From the NCBI RefSeq assembly GCF_003129965.1, contig NZ_NRCJ01000005.1, positions 1 through 64,000 on the forward strand: DNA of 64,000 bases. The letters run 5' to 3'. Positions 35,586 to 42,831 of the stretch are shown here, piece after piece (within the stretch, counting starts at the first letter, position 1; each line of letters begins with the position of its first letter). The stretch is from Aggregatibacter kilianii. GTDB taxonomy: Bacteria; Pseudomonadota; Gammaproteobacteria; Enterobacterales; Pasteurellaceae. The translations under genes and the position numbers were made by a program. The notes below the pieces were generated by a model. The model was not told the origin of the DNA and did no database searches. It was given only the letters and a program-made list of their open reading frames with translations.

Positions 35586-36427
35586 GAAGTTAACGCAGAG
35601 ATCACTTCCTTCGGAGCTTCCGTAAACGCTACCGTTCTTCCTGCCGTTTCCGCAAACCCTTCTGACTCATCACGGTTTAATCGCACTAACAAGCCGTTCG
35701 GGTTGTGGTAAACCATTTGCTCGAAAGGGTAGCGAATGAGCGTTGGCGTGTTAAAGCCTACCCCCAATTCTAAATAGACCGTTTCGCCTTTGAGGGCTTG
35801 TTCGGCAAATGCAACATAACGGGCGTGGGCGGCGTGCCAATCGGCGTTTTCCACAAAATTGCCGTCCACCCGTAAGTGCATTGCCATTTCGCCGCCGCAT
35901 TTTGGGCAATGCGGCACAAGTGCGGTTGGAATTTCCAGCGTTTTTTCATCGGTTTCAGCAAGCCATTGTTTGACTAATTCTTCGTTGCTGTAAAGCGTAT
36001 CATGGCAGGCGCGTTTGCATTGCAATTTGCCGTAGTCCCCTTGCATCGCGAACAAGCGGTTTGGGTTGAAGCCTGCTTTCTCAAATTGTGCGTCCACGTT
36101 GGTGGTGAGAACGAAATAGTTTTTATCTTTCACCAGCTCAAACAATGCACGATAAAGCGGCAACGCATCGGGCTGCCAGCGGTTGTGCCAAACGTGTTTC
36201 GCCCAATACGCCCATTTTTGTTCGGGCTTGTCGAAGGGATAAAAGCCTGCGGAATACATATCCGTCATACCGTATTTTTCGATAAAAGGTTGGAAGTTTT
36301 GCGTGAAGCGCACGCCACCGTAAGTTAGCCCTGCTGCTGCCGAAAAGCCCGCACCTGCACCGATAAGGATGAATTTTGCATTTTGTAGCGCGGATTTGAC
36401 CGCTTGTAATCGGGTTTCAAAGGTCAT
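35546..36427 (-). CDS. Class M sirtuin (SirTM) protein ADP-ribosyltransferase
   Basis: A 293-aa NAD-dependent sirtuin-fold enzyme. The nucleotide loop is IGAGAGFSAAAGLTY (residues 22-36) and the NAD motif TTNVDAQF has Asn110. Where deacetylating sirtuins have catalytic His, this protein has Gln129 (AMQGDYGKLQC), the replacement found in SirTM enzymes that ADP-ribosylate protein instead of deacylating it. Zinc ligands are Cys137, Cys141, Cys174 and Cys177. The macrodomain hydrolase downstream would reverse the mark. The last dozen residues (SPRPFTGEGG) come from a palindromic repeat rather than the family. An uptake signal lies inside the gene. Confidence 0.87.
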   Translation of the reverse strand: MTFETRLQAVKSALQNAKFILIGAGAGFSAAAGLTYGGVRFTQNFQPFIEKYGMTDMYSAGFYPFDKPEQKWAYWAKHVWHNRWQPDALPLYRALFELVKDKNYFVLTTNVDAQFEKAGFNPNRLFAMQGDYGKLQCKRACHDTLYSNEELVKQWLAETDEKTLEIPTALVPHCPKCGGEMAMHLRVDGNFVENADWHAAHARYVAFAEQALKGETVYLELGVGFNTPTLIRYPFEQMVYHNPNGLLVRLNRDESEGFAETAGRTVAFTEAPKEVISALTSPRPFTGEGGKNS

Positions 36428-36451
36428 TTTGTCTCCTTAAAGACGAAAAAG

Positions 36452-36565
36452 CCTAGGGTAACAAGTTACCCTAGGTTAGGCATAATTCAACCCCTTTGGG
36501 GTTGGACGTTAGAAGTTCCCCAAAGGGGAATGTTTATGCATAACCGTGGGCATCGATACCCACGG
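36452..36565. repeat. Tandem palindromes behind qorB
   Basis: Four perfect inverted repeats in a row: CCTAGGGTAAC-AA-GTTACCCTAGG (36452-36475), AACCCC-TTT-GGGGTT (36489-36503), TTCCCC-AAA-GGGGAA (36516-36530) and CCGTGGG-N8-CCCACGG (36544-36565). They fill the gap between the sirtuin start and the qorB stop. Parts recur at 58371-58423, so this is a dispersed element rather than a single terminator, though the last stem may also end qorB. Confidence 0.65.
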
Positions 36566-36578
36566 ATCAAGCGGTTGA

Positions 36579-37424
36579 TTACAGAGCCTGTTTAACCGCC
36601 ACTTCTAACCCTGCTGTCGGGCGACCCAACAATTTCTCAAGAGTTTTGTCTTCTGAGAATAACGCACCGTTTGACGCGTCCACGTCCCATTGGGCGATTA
36701 AGCCTGCGAAACCTTCGTCTAAGCCTGCTTGTACCAACGCTGCGGCATAGTCTGCTGCGGGAATATCAACGTACGGGATGTCTTTGCCGGATTGTTTGCT
36801 GATTTCAGCGGCTAAGTCTGCCAAGGTGTAGCTGGTTGAGCCTGCAAGTTCGTAAGTTTGGTTTTCATGCCCTTCGCCTAGGGCAACGTTTACCGCTGCT
36901 TCGGCTAATTCAGCACGCAGTACCGATGCAATTTTGCCGTTTTTTGCCGAACCATAGAATGCGTTGTTTGCAAGTGCTGCCGGGATTGAAGCGGTGTAGT
37001 TTTCGGTGTACCAGCCGTTGCGTAAAATGGTGTAAGGGATGCCTGAGGCTTTTAATGCCGCTTCCGTTTCAACGTATTCGCCGGCGAGTGATTTCACGGT
37101 GTTATCGTTGGTTGCGCCTAATAAGCTGGTGTAAATAATGTGTTTCACGCCTGCTTTTTTCGCGCTTTCAATCACGTTGTTGTGTTGTGCGAAACGCTGA
37201 CCGATTTCGTTGCTTGACACTAAAATCAAGGTGTCCACGCCTTGTAAGGCTTCTACTTGACCTTCGGTTTTTGAGTAATCAAATTTTCGGGCTTCAACAC
37301 CGGAGATTTTTTCCGGTGAACGCACAAGGGCGATGACGTTGGCATTTTTCGCTTTTAATAAATCTAATGCGATAGCACCAAATTGACCTGTTGCACCTGT
37401 GATTGCGATAGTTTTGTTAGACAT
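36579..37424 (-). CDS. qorB: NmrA-like NAD(P)H:quinone oxidoreductase QorB
   Basis: A 281-aa atypical short-chain dehydrogenase of the QorB (YtfG) group, which reduces quinones with NADPH and detoxifies them. The Rossmann motif is ITGATGQFGAIALDLL (residues 8-23), with ALVRSPEK giving NADP preference. It is divergent from an HxlR regulator gene (here broken), the same arrangement as ytfG/ytfH in E. coli, where the regulator senses reactive electrophiles or quinones. The shared intergenic region contains clear palindromic operator sites. Confidence 0.88.
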   Translation of the reverse strand: MSNKTIAITGATGQFGAIALDLLKAKNANVIALVRSPEKISGVEARKFDYSKTEGQVEALQGVDTLILVSSNEIGQRFAQHNNVIESAKKAGVKHIIYTSLLGATNDNTVKSLAGEYVETEAALKASGIPYTILRNGWYTENYTASIPAALANNAFYGSAKNGKIASVLRAELAEAAVNVALGEGHENQTYELAGSTSYTLADLAAEISKQSGKDIPYVDIPAADYAAALVQAGLDEGFAGLIAQWDVDASNGALFSEDKTLEKLLGRPTAGLEVAVKQAL

Positions 37425-37501
37425 AATGTTTTCCTCTTTAAGTTTAAATTGACGTTGAACATTTGATTGTTCGCTTGATGTGACGTATTATATTTCATAA
37501 C

Positions 37502-37534
37502 TTACTTTTGAGAAGTACTTACATAAACGTAAGT
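37502..37534. promoter_or_regulatory. HxlR-type operators between qorB and the broken regulator
   Basis: TTACTT-TTGAG-AAGTA (37502-37517) is followed by ACTTAC-ATAAAC-GTAAGT (37517-37534). The first is nearly the same as TTACTT-TTGGG-AAGTAA before the intact HxlR gene at 40678, so it is the likely regulator target. Confidence 0.55.
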
Positions 37535-37587
37535 TTTGAGATTTTTTGAAAATAAATTTTAAGCGATTGATTTTTAAGGAAATAAAA

Positions 37588-37782
37588 ATGGGAAAAAGTG
37601 TTGAGCGCGGCAATGTGTTGGCTTCTGCCTGCCCTTCCCGCCAAATTTTGCAGCATTTAACCAGCCGTTGGGGGGCATTGGTATTAGTGAGTTTGCATTC
37701 GGGAACGAAACGTTTTAGCGAGCTGCGCCGATCTGTTGGTGGATTATACGTTCACGGAGTTTGGTTTACAGGTGTTGAATAA
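37588..37782 (+). pseudogene. Broken HxlR-family regulator copy
   Basis: The first 49 or so codons (GKSVERGNVLASACPSRQIL and onward to FSELRRS) are nearly identical to the intact regulator at 40741. Then about 95 bp are missing compared with that gene (its 40892-40986), which shifts the frame; the remaining 3' end can still be aligned at DNA level (GTGGATTA, then CACGGAGTTTGG) to about 37825, followed by decay. Without the wing and the dimer helix the product cannot work as a repressor. It flanks the toxin cassette on the left while the intact copy flanks it on the right. Confidence 0.82.
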
Positions 37783-37886
37783 ATGCGTTGAATTAGGAAG
37801 ATTGGATTAAATGATATGACGTTAATTATTTTGGTTTTGGGTATGTTCACTCACTTCTAAACTTTCCATTTTTTAGCTTATTTTTC

Positions 37887-37931
37887 AAAGCAGTATACTG
37901 CTTTTACTTTACCTTGACAGCTAAAGTAAAA
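37887..37931 (+). promoter_or_regulatory. Promoter and double operator of the DarT/NADAR operon
   Basis: AAAGCAGTATACTGCTTT (37887-37904) is a perfect 18-bp palindrome. It overlaps a second inverted repeat, TTTTACTTT (37902-37910) and AAAGTAAAA (37923-37931), whose spacer contains a perfect -35 hexamer TTGACA (37914-37919). The -10 is weak (TATTGC at 37935). The half-site TTACTT/AAGTAA is shared with the HxlR operators, so regulation by the flanking HxlR protein is conceivable. Confidence 0.6.
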
Positions 37932-37964
37932 ACATATTGCTAAACAAAAAGAAAGTTAAAATTT

Positions 37965-39065
37965 ATGGGAAGTTTTAATTACCATTCGGGCGTTAATTGG
38001 AATTTAGTATTAGATGCTGAACAATTATTGATTAGTCAAGTAATTGAACGCCGTAATATCCGCTGGCTTTGTCATTTTACCCCTCGCTCAAATTTAGAAA
38101 ATATCAAACAGAATGGTCTAAAAACAAGGGATCAGCTTTTTTATGGGGAAGTGAAGGTGACAGATCCTTCTCGTTATGATCAATATAGTAATGCAATTTG
38201 TTTGTCTATTAGTCAGCCCAATAAATGGATGTTTAATAAGAAACAAGAGCAAGGTTTTGATCTTTGTTTACTATTAATTAATCCTGAAGTTTTATATCGG
38301 AAGAAATGTCTTTTTTATCCCCATAATGCTGCAACTGCAAGTTATCGTAATATTAATGTTGAAAGTCTAAAAGGCGAAAATGCATTGGAAAATATGTTTG
38401 CTAATCCGATTTCTTTCCAGAAATCAGGTAAAGCTCCTCAAGATATTTTTCGATTTCACTATTTATTAGATTGTGAAGCAACATCAGATCAAGCAGAAGT
38501 GCAATGTTTAGAAAATATAGAACTCCAATATATTAAGCATGTTTTTGAAGAGGATATTCCTTTAACTTATTATGAAATTTTAAATCAAATGGAACCTTCA
38601 AAAGGTTTTTATCCATCTATACAGGAACAATCTCAATTAGTTAAAGAAAGTACAGAGAGAAAATCAATTAGAGAGTTATTCCCTCATTTAGATACGCAAG
38701 CGGTAATTAGCGATATTGGAACAAATAAATGGAAGAACTCTAAAACTGAAAGATGGAATGATTCCTCTTTAGAAAGTGAGCTAGAGTCTAAAAAAGAAAA
38801 AATAGTTTTAGAAACTCAGAAAAAAGATGAAAATTATTCTAAGCCTGAACCAGATATAGCTGATTTATTAGGTTTGCTTGATCGAGTTGTGGATAAAACA
38901 TTAGATGGTGTAGATAAAGCATTATACAAAGTAGCAGATAAAGCAGATGAGTTTTTAGAAAAAGATAAACCTAAGAAAAATAATTCTTCAAATTCAAGTT
39001 CATCAGGCGATGGTTGCTTAGTCTTTATTATTCTTATTATTTTAATAATCATTTTTGTGTTATAG
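37965..39065 (+). CDS. DarT-like ADP-ribosyltransferase toxin with C-terminal membrane tail
   Basis: A 366-aa protein whose N-terminal 200 residues look like a DarT (DUF4433) domain: IRWLCHFTPRSNLENIKQNG with His37 and Asn43 for NAD binding, YDQYSNAICLSIS (residues 71-83), and SDQAEVQC with Glu178 as likely catalytic residue. DarT enzymes attach ADP-ribose to bases in single-stranded DNA. The rest is unusual: a charged linker, a helical stretch (about 298-332) and a Ser/Asn-rich segment before GCLVFIILIILIIIFVL at the very end, a probable tail anchor. Codons are AT-rich and no uptake signal occurs. The next gene looks like the matching antitoxin. Exact target base is unknown. Confidence 0.7.
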   Translation: MGSFNYHSGVNWNLVLDAEQLLISQVIERRNIRWLCHFTPRSNLENIKQNGLKTRDQLFYGEVKVTDPSRYDQYSNAICLSISQPNKWMFNKKQEQGFDLCLLLINPEVLYRKKCLFYPHNAATASYRNINVESLKGENALENMFANPISFQKSGKAPQDIFRFHYLLDCEATSDQAEVQCLENIELQYIKHVFEEDIPLTYYEILNQMEPSKGFYPSIQEQSQLVKESTERKSIRELFPHLDTQAVISDIGTNKWKNSKTERWNDSSLESELESKKEKIVLETQKKDENYSKPEPDIADLLGLLDRVVDKTLDGVDKALYKVADKADEFLEKDKPKKNNSSNSSSSGDGCLVFIILIILIIIFVL

Positions 39066-39072
39066 GTAAAAT

Positions 39073-39777
39073 ATGGCAAAAACTATTGGGAAAACAATTA
39101 GACCTATTTTTATTCCTCAAAAAAATGGAATTGGTGTTATTGAACAAAATATCGAATTTGATTGGCATATGGGAATGAGTGCTGAGGTGCGTAGACGTTC
39201 CATTATAAGCCTGCATGAAAAAGCGAAAGAAGCAGGTTTTAACTATATTTTGGAAGCTTCAAGTAAGTCAGAACAGTCTATTGGAATTCAGTTAAGTGCT
39301 TTTTTCTTAAAGAATATTAAAGGTTATCCCGTCGAAAACCTTTTTCAAAGTAGCAAAGTGTTTGTAAATGGCGGACCTTATCGTGACCTTTTAACCGTTA
39401 CACCGAGAGAAGCAAAAAAAGATAGTCGATTAAGAGAAAGTGGTGAGATGATTAAATTTACCTTTAATCAAAAAGATTTTCCGCTAGAGCCAAAAAGCCT
39501 TTTTTATGATTGGTTATATCTGAATGTGTTATTTTCTGATCGCAATATTGATTTAAAAGATGAATTTTTTAGTAACCATTTTGATGCCTTTAGCGATATT
39601 GAATTTAATCCACAAAAATCATTTAGTTGCCAAGCAAGAACATTAGCATTGTGTGTTTCGCTCTATGAAAATGAGAGTGTGCAAGATTTTATTCAAGATC
39701 CTGTGAATTTTTCACAACAATTTGATTTATATGAGAAAAAAACGCAAGAAAATATTCAACTTGGTTTAGGTATTTAG
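39073..39777 (+). CDS. NADAR-like DarT1-associated antitoxin (DUF6977-like)
   Basis: A 234-aa protein that I recognise as the family found beside DarT1 toxins, related to NADAR N-glycosidases that remove ADP-ribose from guanine. The blocks used are RRSIISLHEKAK, ILEASSKSEQSIGIQLSAF, SSKVFVNGGPYRDLL, PREAKKDSRLRESG, and LEPKSLFYDWLYLNVL followed by FSDIEFNPQKSFSCQARTLALCVSL. It starts seven bases after the toxin stop, as expected for an antitoxin in an operon. Activity is inferred from family and context. AT-rich like its neighbours. The family name is given from memory of alignments; a profile search would settle it. Confidence 0.65.
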   Translation: MAKTIGKTIRPIFIPQKNGIGVIEQNIEFDWHMGMSAEVRRRSIISLHEKAKEAGFNYILEASSKSEQSIGIQLSAFFLKNIKGYPVENLFQSSKVFVNGGPYRDLLTVTPREAKKDSRLRESGEMIKFTFNQKDFPLEPKSLFYDWLYLNVLFSDRNIDLKDEFFSNHFDAFSDIEFNPQKSFSCQARTLALCVSLYENESVQDFIQDPVNFSQQFDLYEKKTQENIQLGLGI

Positions 39778-39786
39778 GAGGAAATG

Positions 39787-40506
39787 ATGTTTCAGAAATT
39801 ATTTCAGCAGATTTTCTCGTTTCAACCGGATCATGTAAAAATAATTTACAATGATGGTGTGAATGCATTAGCAAGAGGAGATCTAGATAAAGCAATTCCA
39901 CTGTTTAAACAGATTTGTGAACAGCACCCTTCTGCTGCTTATAATTTAGGGCTTATCTATCTCGATGGAGCAGGACAAATTACACCTAAATATGGCTTGG
40001 CACGAAAATATCTTCAAATAGCGGATAGTTTAGGACATGAAAGAGCAAGAACTTCTGCCCAAATTATTGGCTTGAATGGCGAGCGTAAATTTTCACAACA
40101 AGAGCAATTGGAAGCTTTTTTCTTTGCTGTTGCACAATATGTTGCAGGTCGCCAACAATTAGGTAATTTAGCTTACATGATAGCTTATGATATTAAACGT
40201 AATATCTTAGAAACAAGTTCAAACGAGTGGTATAGTTTAGAACGTTTCTTATCTTATGAAGTATATTGTATTCGAAATTATGGTGATGAAGATGTGATGA
40301 AATTGTATGAAACTTCATCTCTAACTGATTGGTATATTACAGATGAAGAAGATTGGGAAAATGGTGAAACAGCGATTATTTCCGATTATCTAAATGAAAA
40401 AGTATTCGCAGCTATTATGCAATTAGGTCAAGGTGAATTGCAACTTAATAAGTTGGGAACGCTTAGATTGGCGGCTGTGAATGCTGTGTATGAGAATTAT
40501 CTGTAA
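39787..40506 (+). CDS. SEL1/TPR-repeat protein of the toxin cassette
   Basis: A 239-aa acidic protein. Residues about 20-95 form TPR/SEL1-like helical pairs (GVNALARGDLDKAIPLFKQI, SAAYNLGLIYLDGAG, YGLARKYLQIADSLGHERAR), a protein-binding scaffold. The C-terminal half is helical and unrecognised. A perfect AGGAGG overlaps the antitoxin stop; it sits five bases before ATG 39787 and two before ATG 39784, so I use the former. Tight spacing and equal base composition make it the third gene of the DarT/NADAR operon. It could be an adaptor or sensor, but no function is known. Confidence 0.6.
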   Translation: MFQKLFQQIFSFQPDHVKIIYNDGVNALARGDLDKAIPLFKQICEQHPSAAYNLGLIYLDGAGQITPKYGLARKYLQIADSLGHERARTSAQIIGLNGERKFSQQEQLEAFFFAVAQYVAGRQQLGNLAYMIAYDIKRNILETSSNEWYSLERFLSYEVYCIRNYGDEDVMKLYETSSLTDWYITDEEDWENGETAIISDYLNEKVFAAIMQLGQGELQLNKLGTLRLAAVNAVYENYL

Positions 40507-40634
40507 AAGTCTTAATTGTATATGAAATGACTAGATTGGCTTGAAAAATGGAAATAAATGCATACCACTAGAAAAAATGGAAAATTGGTTGTTACCTGGC
40601 ATTCTTCATAGCCATTAGGAAATTTAGTAAATAA

Positions 40635-40658
40635 AATCGCTTTAAAAAGCGGTTTTTT
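40635..40658 (+). terminator. Terminator of the toxin cassette
   Basis: AATCGCTT-TAAA-AAGCGGTT followed by TTTTTT lies 130 bp beyond the SEL1 gene and before the HxlR promoter, so the cassette is a closed transcription unit. Confidence 0.75.
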
Positions 40659-40677
40659 ATTGCTTAAACTTCATTTC

Positions 40678-40694
40678 TTACTTTTGGGAAGTAA
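40678..40694. promoter_or_regulatory. HxlR-type operator before the intact regulator
   Basis: TTACTT-TTGGG-AAGTAA, a palindrome 47 bp before the HxlR start, followed by an additional AAAGTAAG half-site. It matches the site before the broken copy, pointing to autoregulation. Confidence 0.55.
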
Positions 40695-40740
40695 TTATGT
40701 TAAAGTAAGTTACTTTCATAAATTTATTAAGGAAATAAAA

Positions 40741-41103
40741 ATGGATAAAAGTTTTGATCGTGGCAATGTGTTGGCTTCTGCCTGTCCTTCCCGCCAGATT
40801 TTGCAGCATTTAACCAGCCGTTGGGGGGCGTTGGTGTTGGTGAGTTTGCATTCGGGAACGAAGCGTTTTAGCGAACTGCGCCGATCTATTGATGGTGTGA
40901 GCGAACGTATGCTGACGAAAACGTTGCAGGAACTCGAAACGGATGGGATGTTGATTCGTAAATCCTATAACACCGTGCCGCCGCAAGTGGATTACACGCT
41001 CACGGAGTTTGGCTCGCAGGCATCCAATAAAATGTTTGAGTTGGTGGATTGGTTGGAAACGAATTTAGGGGAGATTTTGGCCGAGCGCGCGGGCAACGCA
41101 TAG
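40741..41103 (+). CDS. HxlR-family transcriptional regulator (YtfH/QorR-like)
   Basis: A 120-aa winged-helix regulator of the HxlR family. ACPSRQILQHLTSRWGALVL is the family opening, with the Cys near residue 14 that senses electrophiles or quinones in QorR and HypR. KRFSELRRSIDGVSERMLTKTLQELE is the recognition helix region and YTLTEFG the wing. In relatives it represses the divergent quinone reductase; here its usual partner qorB is 3.3 kb away behind the toxin cassette, next to a broken copy. AAGGAAATAAAA precedes the ATG at 40741; upstream in-frame codons lie within the operator. Confidence 0.87.
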   Translation: MDKSFDRGNVLASACPSRQILQHLTSRWGALVLVSLHSGTKRFSELRRSIDGVSERMLTKTLQELETDGMLIRKSYNTVPPQVDYTLTEFGSQASNKMFELVDWLETNLGEILAERAGNA

Positions 41104-41125
41104 CATTTGCTGCGTCATTCTTCTT

Positions 41126-41170
41126 AAAGTGCGGTTGAAAATCCACGTGTTTTTTGCACCGCACTTTTTT
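41126..41170. terminator. Uptake-signal terminator behind hxlR
   Basis: AAAGTGCGGT and ACCGCACTTTTTT flank a 22-base loop directly after the HxlR gene and before glyQ. Confidence 0.65.
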
Positions 41171-41244
41171 CCGCCTTTCCTTTATCCCGCCTTGTGTTTC
41201 CAGTATAATGGCGCATATTTTCAACCCTTCAATTTATAGAACCG

Positions 41245-42153
41245 ATGATGACAACATTTAACGTAAAAACTTTTCAGGGCATGATTCTTGCCTTACAAGA
41301 ATACTGGGCGAACCAAGGTTGTACGGTAGTGCAACCCTTTGATATGGAAGTGGGCGCGGGTACATCGCACCCGATGACCGCTTTGCGTGCGTTAGGGCCG
41401 GAGCCAATGGCATTTGCTTATGTGCAACCGTCCCGTCGCCCGACCGACGGTCGCTACGGCGAAAACCCGAACCGCTTGCAGCATTATTATCAATTCCAAG
41501 TGGTGATTAAACCGTCGCCGGACAACATTCAAGAGCTTTATTTGGATTCCTTAAAAATGCTCGGTTTCGACCCGACGCAAAATGACATTCGTTTCGTGGA
41601 AGACAACTGGGAAAACCCGACGCTGGGTGCTTGGGGTTTAGGCTGGGAAGTGTGGCTGAACGGCATGGAAGTAACCCAATTCACGTATTTCCAACAAGTG
41701 GGCGGTTTGGAGTGCAAACCGGTGACCGGCGAAATCACTTACGGCTTGGAACGCTTGGCGATGTATATCCAAGGCGTGGACAGCGTGTATGATTTGGTGT
41801 GGTCCGACGGCCCGCTCGGCAAAACCACTTACGGCGACGTGTTCCATCAAAATGAAGTGGAACAATCCACTTACAACTTTGAATACGCCGACACCGATTT
41901 CTTGTTCTACTGCTTCGATCAATACGAAAAAGAAGCGCAATCCTTATTGGCATTGGAAAAACCGCTGCCGTTGCCGGCTTACGAGCGCATTTTAAAAGCG
42001 GCGCACAGCTTTAACTTGTTGGACGCGCGCAAAGCCATTTCCGTCACCGAACGCCAACGTTACATTTTACGTATTCGCGCCCTCACCAAAGGCGTCGCGA
42101 AAGCCTATTACGCCAGCCGCGAAGCCTTGGGTTTCCCGGGTTGTAAGAAGTAA
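41245..42153 (+). CDS. glyQ: Glycyl-tRNA synthetase alpha subunit
   Basis: Catalytic subunit of the tetrameric alpha2-beta2 glycyl-tRNA synthetase; it activates glycine while GlyS binds tRNA. Class II motifs and family blocks are clear: [21 protein letters not shown] (given in part), [20 protein letters not shown] and [21 protein letters not shown]. Length 302 aa, standard. Two ATG codons in a row (41245, 41248) are possible starts. glyS lies 7 kb downstream, separated by accessory genes, an unusual distance. Confidence 0.97.
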   Translation: MMTTFNVKTFQGMILALQEYWANQGCTVVQPFDMEVGAGTSHPMTALRALGPEPMAFAYVQPSRRPTDGRYGENPNRLQHYYQFQVVIKPSPDNIQELYLDSLKMLGFDPTQNDIRFVEDNWENPTLGAWGLGWEVWLNGMEVTQFTYFQQVGGLECKPVTGEITYGLERLAMYIQGVDSVYDLVWSDGPLGKTTYGDVFHQNEVEQSTYNFEYADTDFLFYCFDQYEKEAQSLLALEKPLPLPAYERILKAAHSFNLLDARKAISVTERQRYILRIRALTKGVAKAYYASREALGFPGCKK

Positions 42154-42158
42154 TGCAG

Positions 42159-42189
42159 AAAAGTGCGGTGAATTTTTACCGCACTTTTT
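42159..42189. terminator. Uptake-signal terminator behind glyQ
   Basis: AAAAGTGCGGT and ACCGCACTTTTT with an eight-base loop begin six bases after the glyQ stop, a compact intrinsic terminator. Confidence 0.8.
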
Positions 42190-42202
42190 AGTGGAGTTCA
42201 TG

Positions 42203-42466
42203 ATGAAACCGATTCTTTATTATGCCGAACAATGCCCCGACACTGCGCCGTTCGTGGCGGAATTAAAACGCCTAGGCGTGGAATATGAGGCTGTGGAAGT
42301 GCTGTCTTCCATTCCGAACCTGAAACAATGGTTGCGTTTGCGTGATCGCCATGCCGCCTTTGATAACGCTAAAGCACAAGGTTATGCCGGCTTTCCCGCC
42401 TTATTGCTCGAGGATGACCGTGTCATTTTAGACCTTAATTTGCTGCAAGAGACGTTTAAAAAATGA
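42203..42466 (+). CDS. Glutaredoxin-like protein
   Basis: An 87-aa thioredoxin-fold protein. It begins KPILYYAEQCPDTAPFVAELKRLG, where CPDT stands in the place of the glutaredoxin CPYC site, so it keeps one cysteine and would act as a monothiol type. GYAGFPALLLEDDRV provides the usual cis-Pro region. I start at 42203, behind GGAG with good spacing; a GTG at 42191 is also open but less likely. The next gene overlaps its stop (ATGATGA), so translation is probably linked. Confidence 0.75.
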   Translation: MKPILYYAEQCPDTAPFVAELKRLGVEYEAVEVLSSIPNLKQWLRLRDRHAAFDNAKAQGYAGFPALLLEDDRVILDLNLLQETFKK

Positions 42467-42831
42467 TGAAAAAAGTCTTAAGTGCGGTCATTTTTAGCGG
42501 TGTTTTAAGCGCCTGTGCACACACTCAAAACGAACCGATTGGCGGACAAAAAGATGCACACGGTTGTTTGATTGCAGCGGGACAGAGTTATTCCTTTTTA
42601 AAACAACAATGTGTTCAAGTATTTGATATAGCGGATATTAAGTTCAACGATCCGACGAACGATATGCTGGCGGTATTGGGCATTTTATCCGAAGATAAAC
42701 AACAAGTAGAAATCTTCGCTGCCGGTTTACCTGAAAACACGATTTTACAGGCGGTGAAAGGCGGCTATGCCTCAAAAGACCGTAAAGTGCGTTTAATCAA
42801 AACGAAGAAAAGTTGGAAAATCCGTAGATGA
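42463..42831 (+). CDS. Small lipoprotein of unknown function
   Basis: A 122-aa protein with a signal peptide and lipobox LSAC (Cys18). The mature part has two cysteines in GCLIAAGQSYSFLKQQCVQVFD, probably a disulfide, and a basic end (KTKKSWKIRR). No family recognised. It overlaps both neighbours by four bases, so it belongs to a three-gene operon with the glutaredoxin-like and membrane proteins. The uptake signal is read in frame within the signal peptide. Confidence 0.7.
   Translation: MMKKVLSAVIFSGVLSACAHTQNEPIGGQKDAHGCLIAAGQSYSFLKQQCVQVFDIADIKFNDPTNDMLAVLGILSEDKQQVEIFAAGLPENTILQAVKGGYASKDRKVRLIKTKKSWKIRR

Noticed and set aside
35425-36430. Sirtuin as a CobB-type deacetylase
   Set aside because: The catalytic His is replaced by Gln and the partner is a zinc macrodomain, which fits class M instead.
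37588-37782. Short HxlR-like gene as a real truncated regulator
   Set aside because: Alignment with the intact copy shows a 95-bp deletion with frameshift and recognisable remnant sequence beyond the stop, so it is decay.
40660-40740. Longer start for the intact HxlR gene
   Set aside because: The segment covers the palindromic operator; AAGGAAATAAAA before ATG 40741 and family length favour the shorter protein.
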